NCBI GenBank assembly: GCA_023418915.1 | Contig: JAEZYU010000028.1 | Span: forward strand, 1 to 23,097 | Source: Bacillota bacterium | GTDB taxonomy: Bacteria; Bacillota; Clostridia; Acetivibrionales; DTU013 | Direction: 5' to 3' | Length of the DNA: 23,097 nt | Shown here: positions 6,912-14,824 of the stretch, piece by piece | Layout: each line of letters starts with the position of its first letter | Position numbering within the stretch: position 1 is the stretch's first letter | Notes under the pieces: generated by a model | Told to the model about the DNA's origin: nothing | Databases searched by the model: none | Seen by the model: only the letters and a program-made list of their open reading frames with translations | Position numbers and translations under genes: made by a program

Positions 6912-7955
6912 CTATGATATCTGAATGACAGCCTTGACAATATCCGCCTTGTTATGGATGCTAAGATCCATAGCCTTCTGAATATCATTAAAGTCAAAGC
7001 GGTCGGTAACGATCTGCTCCGGATCGATACTTCCTCCGGCGACGGCCTGGATTGCCATCGGATAGATATGCCTGTACCGGAAGATGGTCTTGAATGTAAG
7101 CTCCTTGTCCAACGCCATGTTCATTGGAAGCGACATGCTGCCGCTCTTACTGTATCCCACCAAAACTATGGTACCACCTTTACGTGTCATTTTGATGGTC
7201 TGTGTTGCAGTGACTTCAGTACCGGCTGTTTCAATGGCAAGGTCGCAGCCTCTTCCGTCTGTCAGTTTCAGAATTTCCTCCACAGCATTCACATCGCTGC
7301 TGTTGATCACACCAGCCGCTCCAAGTTCCAGCGCCTTGTCCAGACGCTTTTGCATTATGTCGATCACATAGATTTCATGGACTCCCATTGCCTTTAATGC
7401 TAACATTGAAACAAGCCCGATACACCCTGACCCTGTTATGACGGCCGTCTGTCCCACATGTGCTCCGCCTTGGTTAGCAGCATGAAATCCAACCGCAAGA
7501 GGTTCAATCAAAGCACCGGCCAGTGTACTGACTTTCTCCGGCAGCTTGAAACACAAATCAGCTTCATGCGCAACATATTCCTGAAAAACACCGTCATATG
7601 GAGGTGTTGCGAAAAACTCGACATCGGGGCACAGATTATATTTGCCGGACCTGCAATATTCACAACGGCCACAGGTTTTTCCCGGTTCAAGTGCTACACG
7701 GTCTCCCTTTTTCAAATGCGTAACAGCATCTCCTGTTTCAACAACAGTTCCACTTGCTTCATGTCCCAATACAAATGGTGGTTTTACGATAAAATCACCG
7801 ATACGTCCTGATTCAAAGTAATGAAGATCAGAACCGCATATTCCGACATATTCAATTTTTACAAGTACTTCATTAGGCTTTATTTCTGGTATAGCCCGTT
7901 CAACAAATTCCATACGGCCGATTTCGGTCATAACTGCTACTTTCATTTTCTTCAT
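6912..7955 (-). CDS. Zinc-dependent, NAD-linked polyol dehydrogenase (xylitol/sorbitol dehydrogenase type)
   Basis: This medium-chain dehydrogenase of 347 residues should oxidise a sugar alcohol to a ketose. The catalytic-zinc block is YVGICGSDLHYFESGRIGDF followed by VLGHEASGTVVETGD; that wording is characteristic of sorbitol/xylitol dehydrogenases. The structural-zinc loop is intact: CGRCEYCRSGKYNLC (about residues 95-109). The nucleotide fold is seen in TAVITGSGCIGLVSMLALKAMG with an acidic residue in IYVIDIM, which favours NAD over NADP. The start follows GAGGTGATAAGG. It lies downstream of xylB, the ROK gene and xylA on the same strand but behind a terminator, so it may be reached by read-through or have its own promoter. 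From context I infer xylitol to D-xylulose; sorbitol or another polyol is possible. Confidence 0.88.
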   Translation of the reverse strand: MKKMKVAVMTEIGRMEFVERAIPEIKPNEVLVKIEYVGICGSDLHYFESGRIGDFIVKPPFVLGHEASGTVVETGDAVTHLKKGDRVALEPGKTCGRCEYCRSGKYNLCPDVEFFATPPYDGVFQEYVAHEADLCFKLPEKVSTLAGALIEPLAVGFHAANQGGAHVGQTAVITGSGCIGLVSMLALKAMGVHEIYVIDIMQKRLDKALELGAAGVINSSDVNAVEEILKLTDGRGCDLAIETAGTEVTATQTIKMTRKGGTIVLVGYSKSGSMSLPMNMALDKELTFKTIFRYRHIYPMAIQAVAGGSIDPEQIVTDRFDFNDIQKAMDLSIHNKADIVKAVIQIS

Positions 7956-8031
7956 ATCCTTATCACCTCTATATGCATTTATTGATACATTTATTTTTTC
8001 CGTAATACAGGCCTACTTAGCACATTCTTTG

Positions 8032-8100
8032 AAAAAAGACCGGCAGAACCCAAACTCAGCATCATTGCGCAGATATGATGCGGCTGTGTTAACTGCCGGC
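8032..8100 (-). terminator. Terminator after xylA
   Basis: On the minus strand CCGGCAG (8099-8093) pairs with CTGCCGG (8046-8040), enclosing an imperfect arm with an inner GCATCAT/ATGATGC pairing. A TCTTTTTTC tract follows. It lies about 30 bp after the xylA stop and separates xylA from the dehydrogenase gene. The outer stem shares CCGGCAG with the next terminator at 6786-6831. Confidence 0.82.
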
Positions 8101-8128
8101 CCAGCCAAATTAGATGGTTTATCAAATA

Positions 8129-9451
8129 TTAGTTCTCTAGAATATAGCTATTTAACAATGCCTCAAGCATTTCCTGTCTGCCAGATGCAATAGTAACCTT
8201 TTCAAGGCCCAATACATACTGTTCCAATTCCTTGAAGCCCACTTTCTTCTCGACTATGTCCTTACCAATACCGGTAGTATAGCTTGCATATCTGTCTGCG
8301 ACAAATTTGTCAAGTTTGCCGCTTTCGGCTATCTTAGCTGCTATCCTCAGACCCTTTGCAAATGTATCCATGCCTGCGATATGAGCATAGAACAGATCTA
8401 CCGGATCAAATGAGCCTCTTCTTACCTTGGAGTCGAAATTCAGGCCGCCCTTTGTGAAGCCGCCCATTTTGAGGACTTCGAGCATAGCCAGTGTAGTATC
8501 ATATATGTTGGTCGGGAACTGGTCGGTATCCCATCCCAGCAGCATGTCGCCCTGGTTGGCATCGATGCTTCCAAGCATATTGTTGATGCGCGAGACTTGA
8601 AGCTCATGCTGGAACGTATGCTGTGCCAGTGTTGCATGGTTAGCTTCGATATTCAGCTTGAAGTAGGGGTCCAGCCCGTATGTCTTCAGGAAGCCGATAA
8701 CTGTGCCTGCATCAAAGTCATACTGGTGCTTTGTAGGTTCCTTCGGCTTGGGTTCGATCAGGAACTGCCCGTCAAAACCGATCTCCTTAGCATAATCTAC
8801 TGCCATGCCGAGGAAGCGAGCCATATTGTCGAGCTCGAGCTTCATATCGGTATTGAGCAGAGTCTCATAGCCTTCCCTGCCGCCCCAGAATACATAGTTC
8901 TGGCCGCCAAGCTCCTTTGTGATCTCCATGGCCTTTTTCACCTGTGCACTGGCGTAAGCAAATATATCAGCATTAGGTGATGTAGAAGCTCCGTGAGTGA
9001 ATCTTGGATTTCCGAAGGCGTTGGTGGTTCCCCACAGCAGCTTGACACTGCTGTTCTTCATCCTGTCCTTTATTGCAGCGACGATAACATCGAGCCTCTT
9101 GTTGGTTTCCTTCAGTGTATCTGCTTCTGGTGCTACGTCCCTGTCATGGAAGCAGAAGAACGGCACGCCCAGCTTTTCGCAGAATTCGAAGTTTGCCTCG
9201 ACCTTTGCCTTTGCCAGCTCCATCGGATCTGATATACTGTCCCATGGTCTGACTGCAGTGCCGACCAGACCGAATGGATCTACTCCTGTTGCCTGGAAGG
9301 TGTGCCAATAAGCCACTGCAAACCTAAGGTGCTCCTCCATCGTCTTACCTGCGACCACTTCGTCGGCATTGTAGTATTTGTATGCCAGCGGGTTGTCGGA
9401 GCCTTTGCCCTCATACTTGATTTTCTGTACATCTTTAAAAAATTCAGCCAT
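8129..9451 (-). CDS. xylA: Xylose isomerase (XylA), class II
   Basis: XylA interconverts D-xylose and D-xylulose in the cytoplasm using two divalent metal ions. The 440 residues match class II (long) enzymes. Signature blocks are FCFHDRDVAPE with the catalytic His, VFWGGREGYETLLNTD, and the metal-binding FLIEPKPKEPTKHQYDFD. They continue with NIEANHATLAQHTFQHE and GSIDANQGDMLLGWDTDQFPT. The Gln in ATLAQHT is where many homologues have Gly, a small deviation outside the metal ligands I can name. The start follows GGAGGT. It is third in the order xylB, ROK regulator, xylA, with a 70-bp gap after the regulator. A TTAGTTTA element in that gap could allow separate control. Confidence 0.98.
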   Translation of the reverse strand: MAEFFKDVQKIKYEGKGSDNPLAYKYYNADEVVAGKTMEEHLRFAVAYWHTFQATGVDPFGLVGTAVRPWDSISDPMELAKAKVEANFEFCEKLGVPFFCFHDRDVAPEADTLKETNKRLDVIVAAIKDRMKNSSVKLLWGTTNAFGNPRFTHGASTSPNADIFAYASAQVKKAMEITKELGGQNYVFWGGREGYETLLNTDMKLELDNMARFLGMAVDYAKEIGFDGQFLIEPKPKEPTKHQYDFDAGTVIGFLKTYGLDPYFKLNIEANHATLAQHTFQHELQVSRINNMLGSIDANQGDMLLGWDTDQFPTNIYDTTLAMLEVLKMGGFTKGGLNFDSKVRRGSFDPVDLFYAHIAGMDTFAKGLRIAAKIAESGKLDKFVADRYASYTTGIGKDIVEKKVGFKELEQYVLGLEKVTIASGRQEMLEALLNSYILEN

Positions 9452-9465
9452 AATTTACCTCCATA

Positions 9466-9485
9466 TTAGTTTATTTTTACTTAAA
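9466..9485. promoter_or_regulatory. Possible second XylR half-operator in front of xylA
   Basis: TTAGTTTATTTTTACTTAAA shares TTAGT and the A/T-rich centre with the palindrome upstream of xylB, and ends in a partial inverted match (ACTTAA). It overlaps the region just upstream of the xylA ribosome binding site. This rests on resemblance only. Confidence 0.3.
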
Positions 9486-9521
9486 TTGCTTCCTTTATGT
9501 TCAGTTCACTTCCCGGCAGGG

Positions 9522-10721
9522 CTATCTGCCAAACAATTTCTTGAGAGGAATTATCGCCGCTCCCAGTGTCGAAGCCCTTTCGCCTATCTCCGATATGATC
9601 AGTTCAACATTGGAGGCAGGTCTCTTTAGCGCCTTAGTGTCAATAATACTTCTGAGCGTACCCAAAACCAGATCACCATATACAGTAAAGTCCTTGCCCA
9701 GTACGATCCTGGATGGATTGAGAGTATTCACAAGATTTGAGAGCGCAATACCAAGATATCGGGAAGCTTCATCGAGAACATTTACTGCCGCCGCATCTCC
9801 TGACCTTGCAGCTCCTACAATATCATCCAGTGATATCTCATCGACATTTTCAATGTGATTTAGATTAGATACGACACCCTGCCTGACCATTTTTCTTGCC
9901 TTTTCCACTATGCTTCCGGTGGATGCCATTGTCTCAAGACAACCGTAATTACCGCAGCCGCATTTCGGGCCATTCTCATCGACTACTACATGGCCGACCT
10001 CTCCGGCGGTGCCTCCTGTCCCTCTGTATGGTCTTCCGCCTGCAAATATACCGGCTCCGATACCAGATTTGATATTTACGCATACAAAATTGCCCGCAAC
10101 CTGACATGCTCCTATCCAGTTTTCACATATCGCAGACGACATCGCTTCGTTTTCTATATAGATAGGAAGCCCGAGCCGTTCCTTGAGCAAACCGGCCGGA
10201 TCGGCGTCCTCCCATCCAAGGTTAGGTGCCAGTACGACCCTGTGAGATATGGAATCAACCATTCCCGGTACCGAAATACCAACTCCCAGCAGCCTGTCTT
10301 GGCCAATAGAGCATTCTGCCATGATCTGTCTGGTGCATGCTTCAGATGCCTTAATTACCGCTTCCGCAGTGTTTTCACTCAGCAGTGCTGATCCCTCATG
10401 CACCAATCTTCCTGTGATGTCTGTCAGTACATATTGTATGCTGTCAACCTCTATGTCCAATCCGACGGAATAATAGGAGTCCGGCTTCAACTCAAGCAGT
10501 ACAGGCTTTCTGCCACCGTTCGATTCACCGGTACCGATCTCGTGGATATACTCCTTTTCGATCAGTGATGATACTATTACGCCGATGGCTGTAGGTGACA
10601 ACCCCGTCTCCTTGGATAGATCCGCTCTTGAAACAGCCTGCTTTATGCGGATACGGTCAAGGATACCCGCTTCGTTATATGCCTTTAAAAACTTGCTGTT
10701 GCCCGTCTTGCCTTTTGTCAT
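9522..10721 (-). CDS. xylR: ROK-family transcriptional repressor, XylR type
   Basis: ROK proteins of this size (399 residues) join an N-terminal winged helix-turn-helix to a sugar-kinase-like sensor domain. Here the HTH spans about residues 15-65, including IKQAVSRADLSKETGLSPTAIGVIVSSLIEKEYI. The sensor begins with YYSVGLDIEVDSIQYVLTD. It carries GVGISVPGMVD, the ROK signature region around GTGGTAGEVGHVVVD, and the zinc-binding loop CGCGNYGCLE at about 253-262. It sits between xylB and xylA, 9 bp after the xylB stop, so it is translated from the same message and probably represses its own operon until xylose binds. The palindrome at 12344-12376 is its likely operator. The substrate is inferred from context. 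Confidence 0.9.
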   Translation of the reverse strand: MTKGKTGNSKFLKAYNEAGILDRIRIKQAVSRADLSKETGLSPTAIGVIVSSLIEKEYIHEIGTGESNGGRKPVLLELKPDSYYSVGLDIEVDSIQYVLTDITGRLVHEGSALLSENTAEAVIKASEACTRQIMAECSIGQDRLLGVGISVPGMVDSISHRVVLAPNLGWEDADPAGLLKERLGLPIYIENEAMSSAICENWIGACQVAGNFVCVNIKSGIGAGIFAGGRPYRGTGGTAGEVGHVVVDENGPKCGCGNYGCLETMASTGSIVEKARKMVRQGVVSNLNHIENVDEISLDDIVGAARSGDAAAVNVLDEASRYLGIALSNLVNTLNPSRIVLGKDFTVYGDLVLGTLRSIIDTKALKRPASNVELIISEIGERASTLGAAIIPLKKLFGR

Positions 10722-10730
10722 TGCCCGACC

Positions 10731-12266
10731 TCATATGCTTTTCATTATCTTAGTCAGATCCTTGAAATCCTTTCTGAGCGATCTGTAAAGCTGACAATAC
10801 AGATCGTAGAATCTGTTATATGTTTCTATATTTCCGGCCTCCGGCGGCTGTACATCCTTTGCCTTTATTGCCGTGTCACACGCTTCCGCCACACTCTTAT
10901 ATACGCCTGTGCCGACTCCCGCAAGCAGCGCAACACCCAGCGCAGGACCTTCGCTTGAATTGGTGGTGGTTATCGGAAGTCCGAAAATATCAGCCTGCAT
11001 CTGTTTCCAGAGCCTGCTCTTTCCGCCGCCTCCCGAAGCCCGGACTTCGCTCACGTCTACTCCCATGTCTGAGATAATTGCCATACAATCTCTGAGACTG
11101 TATACGACGCCTTCCATGACGGACCTTATCATATCACTCTTACTGTGTACGGTTGAAAGTCCAAAGAAGACGCCTCTTGCATCTGCGTCCAAATGAGGCG
11201 TCCTTTCACCGATGAGATACGGCAGATATACAAGGCCGTTGCTGCCCGGCTTCGCCTTCTCGGCTTCCTGATCCATCAAGACATACGGATCTTTGTCCAT
11301 CAGCGCCGCAACGCTCATTTCTTCACGGCACAGATTGTCCCTGAACCATTTGAGCGAAAAACCGGCAGCCTGCGTCACACCCATAACATGCCATGTATCG
11401 GGAACAGCATGACAAAACGTCTGCACCCTTCCATGCGGATCAATACTGATTTTATCAAGATAGGCAAATACGACGCCCGATGTTCCTATAGTAGACGATA
11501 CGACTCCCGGTTTGACGATACCGTTTCCCACTGCTCCCGCAGCCTGGTCACCGGCACCTCCGACCACAGGCGTGCCAACCTTGAGTCCTGTCGCAGCTGC
11601 TGCCTTGTTGTTGACATGGCCGCTGACGACCTGAGATTCGTAGAGCTCTCCCAGCCAGCTCCTGTCTATTCCGAGTTTTGATAGCACCTCTCCGCTCCAG
11701 CACCTGCCTGGTATGTCCATCAGCTGCATACCGCTCGCATCGGAAACCTCAGTGGCAAACTCACCTGTGAGTCTGTATCTGATGTAATCCTTGGGAAGGA
11801 GTATCTTCTTAATCCTCTCAAAAACAGCCGGCTCATTATTCTTTACCCACATGATCTTCGATGCTGTAAAGCCTACAAGCGCCGGATTTGCTGTGATGTC
11901 AATGAGCCTTTTTGCTCCTACAAGAGAAGTGATCTGTTCGCATTCGGCAGTGGTTCTCTGATCACACCATATGATGGAACGTCTGAGTACATTGTCATCG
12001 GCATCCAGGATGACCAAGCCGTGCATCTGCCCCGACAGCCCTACGCCGCTGATATCATCAGGCTTTATGCCGCCTTTTGCAAGCACCTTGCGAATACCTG
12101 CGCAGCAAGCCTGCCACCAGTCTTCGGGATCCTGTTCCGCCCAGCCTATTTCCGGCTGGTAAAGCGGATATTCCTCAAGCGCACTGGTGATAGTCTTCCC
12201 CGCCTCATCGAAAAGAACTGTTTTGGTACCTGATGTTCCAATATCAATACCTAACAAATAAGCCAT
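10731..12266 (-). CDS. xylB: Xylulokinase (XylB), FGGY family
   Basis: XylB phosphorylates D-xylulose to D-xylulose 5-phosphate, the entry to the pentose phosphate pathway. The 511 residues show the N-terminal ATPase fold (YLLGIDIGTSGTKTVLFDE). GLSGQMHGLVILD is diagnostic of xylulokinases, followed by WCDQRTTAEC. The catalytic Asp lies in VVGGAGDQAAGAVGNG, and the C-terminal adenosine block is RASGGGGKSRLWKQMQADIFG. The start is the ATG at 12266 (MAYLLGID), with GGGAGG a few bases upstream; an in-frame start five codons earlier is less likely. It is the first gene of the xylose unit, directly behind a sigma-A promoter and operator-like palindrome. No xylose transporter gene is in the window. 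Confidence 0.97.
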   Translation of the reverse strand: MAYLLGIDIGTSGTKTVLFDEAGKTITSALEEYPLYQPEIGWAEQDPEDWWQACCAGIRKVLAKGGIKPDDISGVGLSGQMHGLVILDADDNVLRRSIIWCDQRTTAECEQITSLVGAKRLIDITANPALVGFTASKIMWVKNNEPAVFERIKKILLPKDYIRYRLTGEFATEVSDASGMQLMDIPGRCWSGEVLSKLGIDRSWLGELYESQVVSGHVNNKAAAATGLKVGTPVVGGAGDQAAGAVGNGIVKPGVVSSTIGTSGVVFAYLDKISIDPHGRVQTFCHAVPDTWHVMGVTQAAGFSLKWFRDNLCREEMSVAALMDKDPYVLMDQEAEKAKPGSNGLVYLPYLIGERTPHLDADARGVFFGLSTVHSKSDMIRSVMEGVVYSLRDCMAIISDMGVDVSEVRASGGGGKSRLWKQMQADIFGLPITTTNSSEGPALGVALLAGVGTGVYKSVAEACDTAIKAKDVQPPEAGNIETYNRFYDLYCQLYRSLRKDFKDLTKIMKSI

Positions 12267-12309
12267 ACGCTTCCCTCCCAATATTAATCTTTATAATATT
12301 ATATTATTA

Positions 12310-12338
12310 AGTATACTATTTATTACTGCGGTTATCAA
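12310..12338 (-). promoter_or_regulatory. Sigma-A promoter of the xylB-xylR-xylA unit
   Basis: On the minus strand -35 TTGATA (12333-12338), a 17-bp spacer and -10 TATACT (12310-12315) lie about 45 bp upstream of the xylB start. I looked for a CcpA cre box over the promoter and found no good match. Confidence 0.8.
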
Positions 12339-12343
12339 TGAAA

Positions 12344-12376
12344 TTAGTCTATAAATAAATATTTTTATTGAACTAA
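12344..12376. promoter_or_regulatory. Palindromic operator-like site upstream of xylB (putative XylR site)
   Basis: A 33-bp inverted repeat begins TTAGTCTATAAATAAA and ends TTTTATTGAACTAA, with its centre near 12360. Known XylR operators of Bacillus have TTAGT...ACTAA ends around A/T-rich arms, which this resembles. It lies 5 bp upstream of the -35 box, so it may act by looping or by partial overlap with polymerase contacts. No binding data exist for this site. Confidence 0.6.
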
Positions 12377-12586
12377 GTAAACTTATATTATTATTTTTAC
12401 TGTAAAGCTCTTCCTCCGCCATTTGATTTCTGCTTAAACAGCGATGAGTCCAGCAACAAAATGATGCAGAACAGCCAGTAATAATTTATCACATTGTGCT
12501 AATAATAATTCTGAGTCAAATCATTATAGTGTTATGCAGCTTTGGAAGGCATAATACTTTCCATATTAATCAAGGGAGGCTTTAGC

Positions 12587-12766
12587 ATGAGAGCAGACAA
12601 GATGGACCATCCGAATGAGGGCGTCGTATGTACAGTGAACACCTGCTACTATTATATGAAGGGGGATCACTGCTGCGCATCACAGATCATAGTCGAACCA
12701 AAGGACTCTCTGACATCTGAGCAGACAGACTGCGCCACCTTCTATTACACTAATGATAAAAGCTGA
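12587..12766 (+). CDS. DUF1540-type small Cys-rich protein
   Basis: This 59-residue protein has the spacing of the DUF1540 domain: CTVNTCYYYMKGDHCCASQI, then DCATFYY near the end, with Cys at 15, 20, 29, 30 and 49. Such domains probably bind a metal ion, but their role is not established; they are common in spore-forming Firmicutes. The ATG at 12587 follows AGGGAGG, so the longer upstream frame is not used. It is a single gene, divergent from xylB and convergent with the kinase gene, ending in its own terminator. I found no convincing promoter. Confidence 0.85.
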   Translation: MRADKMDHPNEGVVCTVNTCYYYMKGDHCCASQIIVEPKDSLTSEQTDCATFYYTNDKS

Positions 12767-12799
12767 CAGTATCTGAATATTGCCCCTTCTATTTAATAT

Positions 12800-12844
12800 G
12801 CTCCATAACCGGTCCATATCTAAAGGCCGTTATGGAGCTTTCTT
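12800..12844 (+). terminator. Terminator of the DUF1540 gene
   Basis: GCTCCATAAC (from 12800) pairs with GTTATGGAGC (to 12838) over 10 bp, followed by TTTCTT. It begins about 30 bp after the stop codon. Confidence 0.85.
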
Positions 12845-12922
12845 AATCAGCAGCATTGTTTCAATCCATGCATGAACAAAAATAACTCTCGTATTCCCTG
12901 AGACCAGAATATGAATTCTGAG

Positions 12923-13025
12923 CACCGAGTCAATTCATCGACTCAATTCACCGGACCTATTCACCGAGTCAATTCATCGACTCAATTCAACGAGCCAATT
13001 CACCGGGCCTATTCACCGGGCAATT
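12923..13025. repeat. 13-bp tandem repeat against the kinase stop codon
   Basis: Eight contiguous units occupy the region; the last is 12 bp. They start at 12923, 12936, 12949, 12962, 12975, 12988, 13001 and 13014. The consensus is caccgagtcaatt, with variants such as catcgactcaatt and caccgggcctatt. The first three units reappear in order as a 39-bp higher-order repeat, with the third position more diverged. The array ends 6 bp before the minus-strand stop codon at 13032. Confidence 0.92.
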
Positions 13026-13031
13026 CGCGGC

Positions 13032-14699
13032 TCAGTAGAAGCAGCTGCCCCCGGTGAACTCTCTGATGATAGAGTTGACAGGGACATCCTCGATATCTAT
13101 CGGAAGGAAATAGCTCAAGAATTCAATGAGCCTTTTTGCCTCAGAGTATTCCTCAGTACTGTTGTCGATCTCCTTGAGCAGCGGCTCCGCATATGTTTTT
13201 AATACACCTAGCTCATACATCAGGGCAGAATTGAACATCACATCGGCACTTTCCTGGAAAGGAAAGATATTCTTTTCCTCTCCGCGCCTGACTGACGGCC
13301 ATCTCTTTATCGTACTCACTGCACTGCTCCCCCTGAACTGGTGATCCCTGACTATTCTTCTGATTATCCTGTTGTCTGTCGTTGGTATCCTGTTATGATC
13401 GTCTATATTCATCGATGTCAGCGCACTGACATATATTTTGAACTTTTGGTCTTTTGATATTTCAGAGGTCAGTTTTTCATTGAGCCCATGGATGCCCTCT
13501 ATGACAAGCACATTATCATCATCGATCTGAAGCTTCTTCCCGACCGGCTCTCTGGATCCCGTACTGAAATTGAATACCGGCAGTTCAACCTCCCTGCCTT
13601 CTATCAGTTCTTTGAGCTGTTTGTTGAAAAATTTTACATCTATGGCCTCAAGCGCTTCATAGTCATACTCTCCGTCTTCATCTATTGGTGTATTTTCGCG
13701 GTTTACAAAATAATCATCGAGAGAAATGGTGACCGGCTTTAGTCCATTGACTCTAAGCTGTATGGAAAGCCTCTGAGCGAATGTCGTCTTGCCCGAGGAC
13801 GACGGTCCGGATATAAGGATGATGCGTTTCCTGTGGCCGCTGTTGGATATCATGTCCGCTATACTAGCCAGCTTTTTTTCGTGCAGCGCTTCGGAGATCC
13901 TTATTATCTCAGTTACCCTGCCTTCCTTTACAAGACCGTTCAATGCGCCGACATTTTCTACCTCCAGTATGCGTCCCCATTTTTTGAACTCCAGGTATAT
14001 GTTGAACAGTTTTTCCTGTTCAATAAAGTCAGGCAGCATCCTTGGAGAGGCTTTGTCCGGAAACCGGATTATCAGACCGCCCTGATAGTACTCCAGGCCG
14101 AAAACCTTTATATATCCTGTGTCGGGGGCCATATACCCGTAAAAATAGTCATCCATGCCTCCGCAGTCATAGATAGTTACAAGCTCCCTATTCCTGTGTT
14201 CTATAGTATGATATCTGTCCATCCTGCCGGAGGACTCAAACAAGGCTTCGGCCTCAGCAAGGGGCAGTTCCCTTTTCAAAAACGGTATCGCCTGATCTGC
14301 GATCTCATGCATACGAGCTTCGATAAGCCCGACATCTTCAGACGCAAGCTCCTTCTCCCCCCTCAGCTCACAGAACAGTCCTCTGCCCACAGCGTGACTT
14401 ATTATTACACGTCTGTCGGGAAACAGATCATTGGCCGCCTTCATGAATATGAAGTACAGGCTCCTTCTGTAAATCCTCATGCCGTCTTCCTCAGTCAGGT
14501 CTATGAATCTCACCCTGCAGTCTCTGTGAAGCACATAGGTCAGCTCTTTTATATCATTATCGACCTTAGCAGCAATGATTGCTTCCCGGTGAAGGCTGCC
14601 ATACCTGTGCGACAGCTCCAGAAGCGTCGTTCCTTTTCGGACAGCCACCGGTTCCCCGGAGTTTATAATGACCTTTACCCGTTCTTTTGTATTTGTCAT
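13032..14699 (-). CDS. TGS-domain / uridine kinase-like fusion protein (putative nucleoside kinase)
   Basis: The 555-residue protein joins two parts. Residues ~8-70 form a TGS-like beta-grasp domain (VAVRKGTTLLELSHRYG). The following ~200 residues resemble the second additional domain of threonyl-tRNA synthetase (HAVGRGLFCE and HTIEHRNRELVTIYDCGG). The C-terminal half is a uridine-kinase/phosphoribulokinase-type P-loop NTPase, with Walker A GPSSSGKTTFAQRLS near residue 298, ISLDDYFVNRENTP, and VIEGIHGLNEKL. Proteins of this build are widespread in Clostridia and Thermotogae and are annotated as nucleoside kinases; the true substrate is not established. The ATG at 14699 (MTNTKERV) has GTGAGGAG just upstream. 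It is divergent from prfC, with opposed promoters in the 125-bp gap. Confidence 0.88.
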   Translation of the reverse strand: MTNTKERVKVIINSGEPVAVRKGTTLLELSHRYGSLHREAIIAAKVDNDIKELTYVLHRDCRVRFIDLTEEDGMRIYRRSLYFIFMKAANDLFPDRRVIISHAVGRGLFCELRGEKELASEDVGLIEARMHEIADQAIPFLKRELPLAEAEALFESSGRMDRYHTIEHRNRELVTIYDCGGMDDYFYGYMAPDTGYIKVFGLEYYQGGLIIRFPDKASPRMLPDFIEQEKLFNIYLEFKKWGRILEVENVGALNGLVKEGRVTEIIRISEALHEKKLASIADMISNSGHRKRIILISGPSSSGKTTFAQRLSIQLRVNGLKPVTISLDDYFVNRENTPIDEDGEYDYEALEAIDVKFFNKQLKELIEGREVELPVFNFSTGSREPVGKKLQIDDDNVLVIEGIHGLNEKLTSEISKDQKFKIYVSALTSMNIDDHNRIPTTDNRIIRRIVRDHQFRGSSAVSTIKRWPSVRRGEEKNIFPFQESADVMFNSALMYELGVLKTYAEPLLKEIDNSTEEYSEAKRLIEFLSYFLPIDIEDVPVNSIIREFTGGSCFY

Positions 14700-14737
14700 T
14701 TGTTTTCTCCTCACTAATTTGGATAATACTCTATTAT

Positions 14738-14767
14738 ATTATAATATATTTACTGGATGTTTGACAG
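14738..14767 (-). promoter_or_regulatory. Possible sigma-A promoter of the kinase gene
   Basis: On the minus strand CTGTCA (14762-14767), an 18-bp spacer and a perfect TATAAT (14738-14743) lie about 40 bp upstream of the start codon. Its -35 overlaps the -35 TTGACA of the opposite prfC promoter almost exactly. Confidence 0.5.
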
Positions 14768-14790
14768 AAACGTTTGATATAAGTTAATAT
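14761..14790 (+). promoter_or_regulatory. Sigma-A promoter of prfC
   Basis: A perfect TTGACA (14761-14766) is followed after 18 bp by TAATAT (14785-14790), or after 17 bp by TTAATA. It lies about 35 bp upstream of the prfC start codon. Confidence 0.75.
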
Positions 14791-14824
14791 GAAATGAAAA
14801 ATTTATTATGAGGAATGATCAAAC

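Noticed and set aside
12310..12345. CcpA cre site over the xylB promoter
   Set aside because: TTGATAACCGCAGTAAT has only a partial match, with the central CG in the wrong register.
13833..14717. Plus-strand open frame of 294 codons opposite the kinase
   Set aside because: It is antisense to a well-supported gene and has no family resemblance or ribosome binding site.
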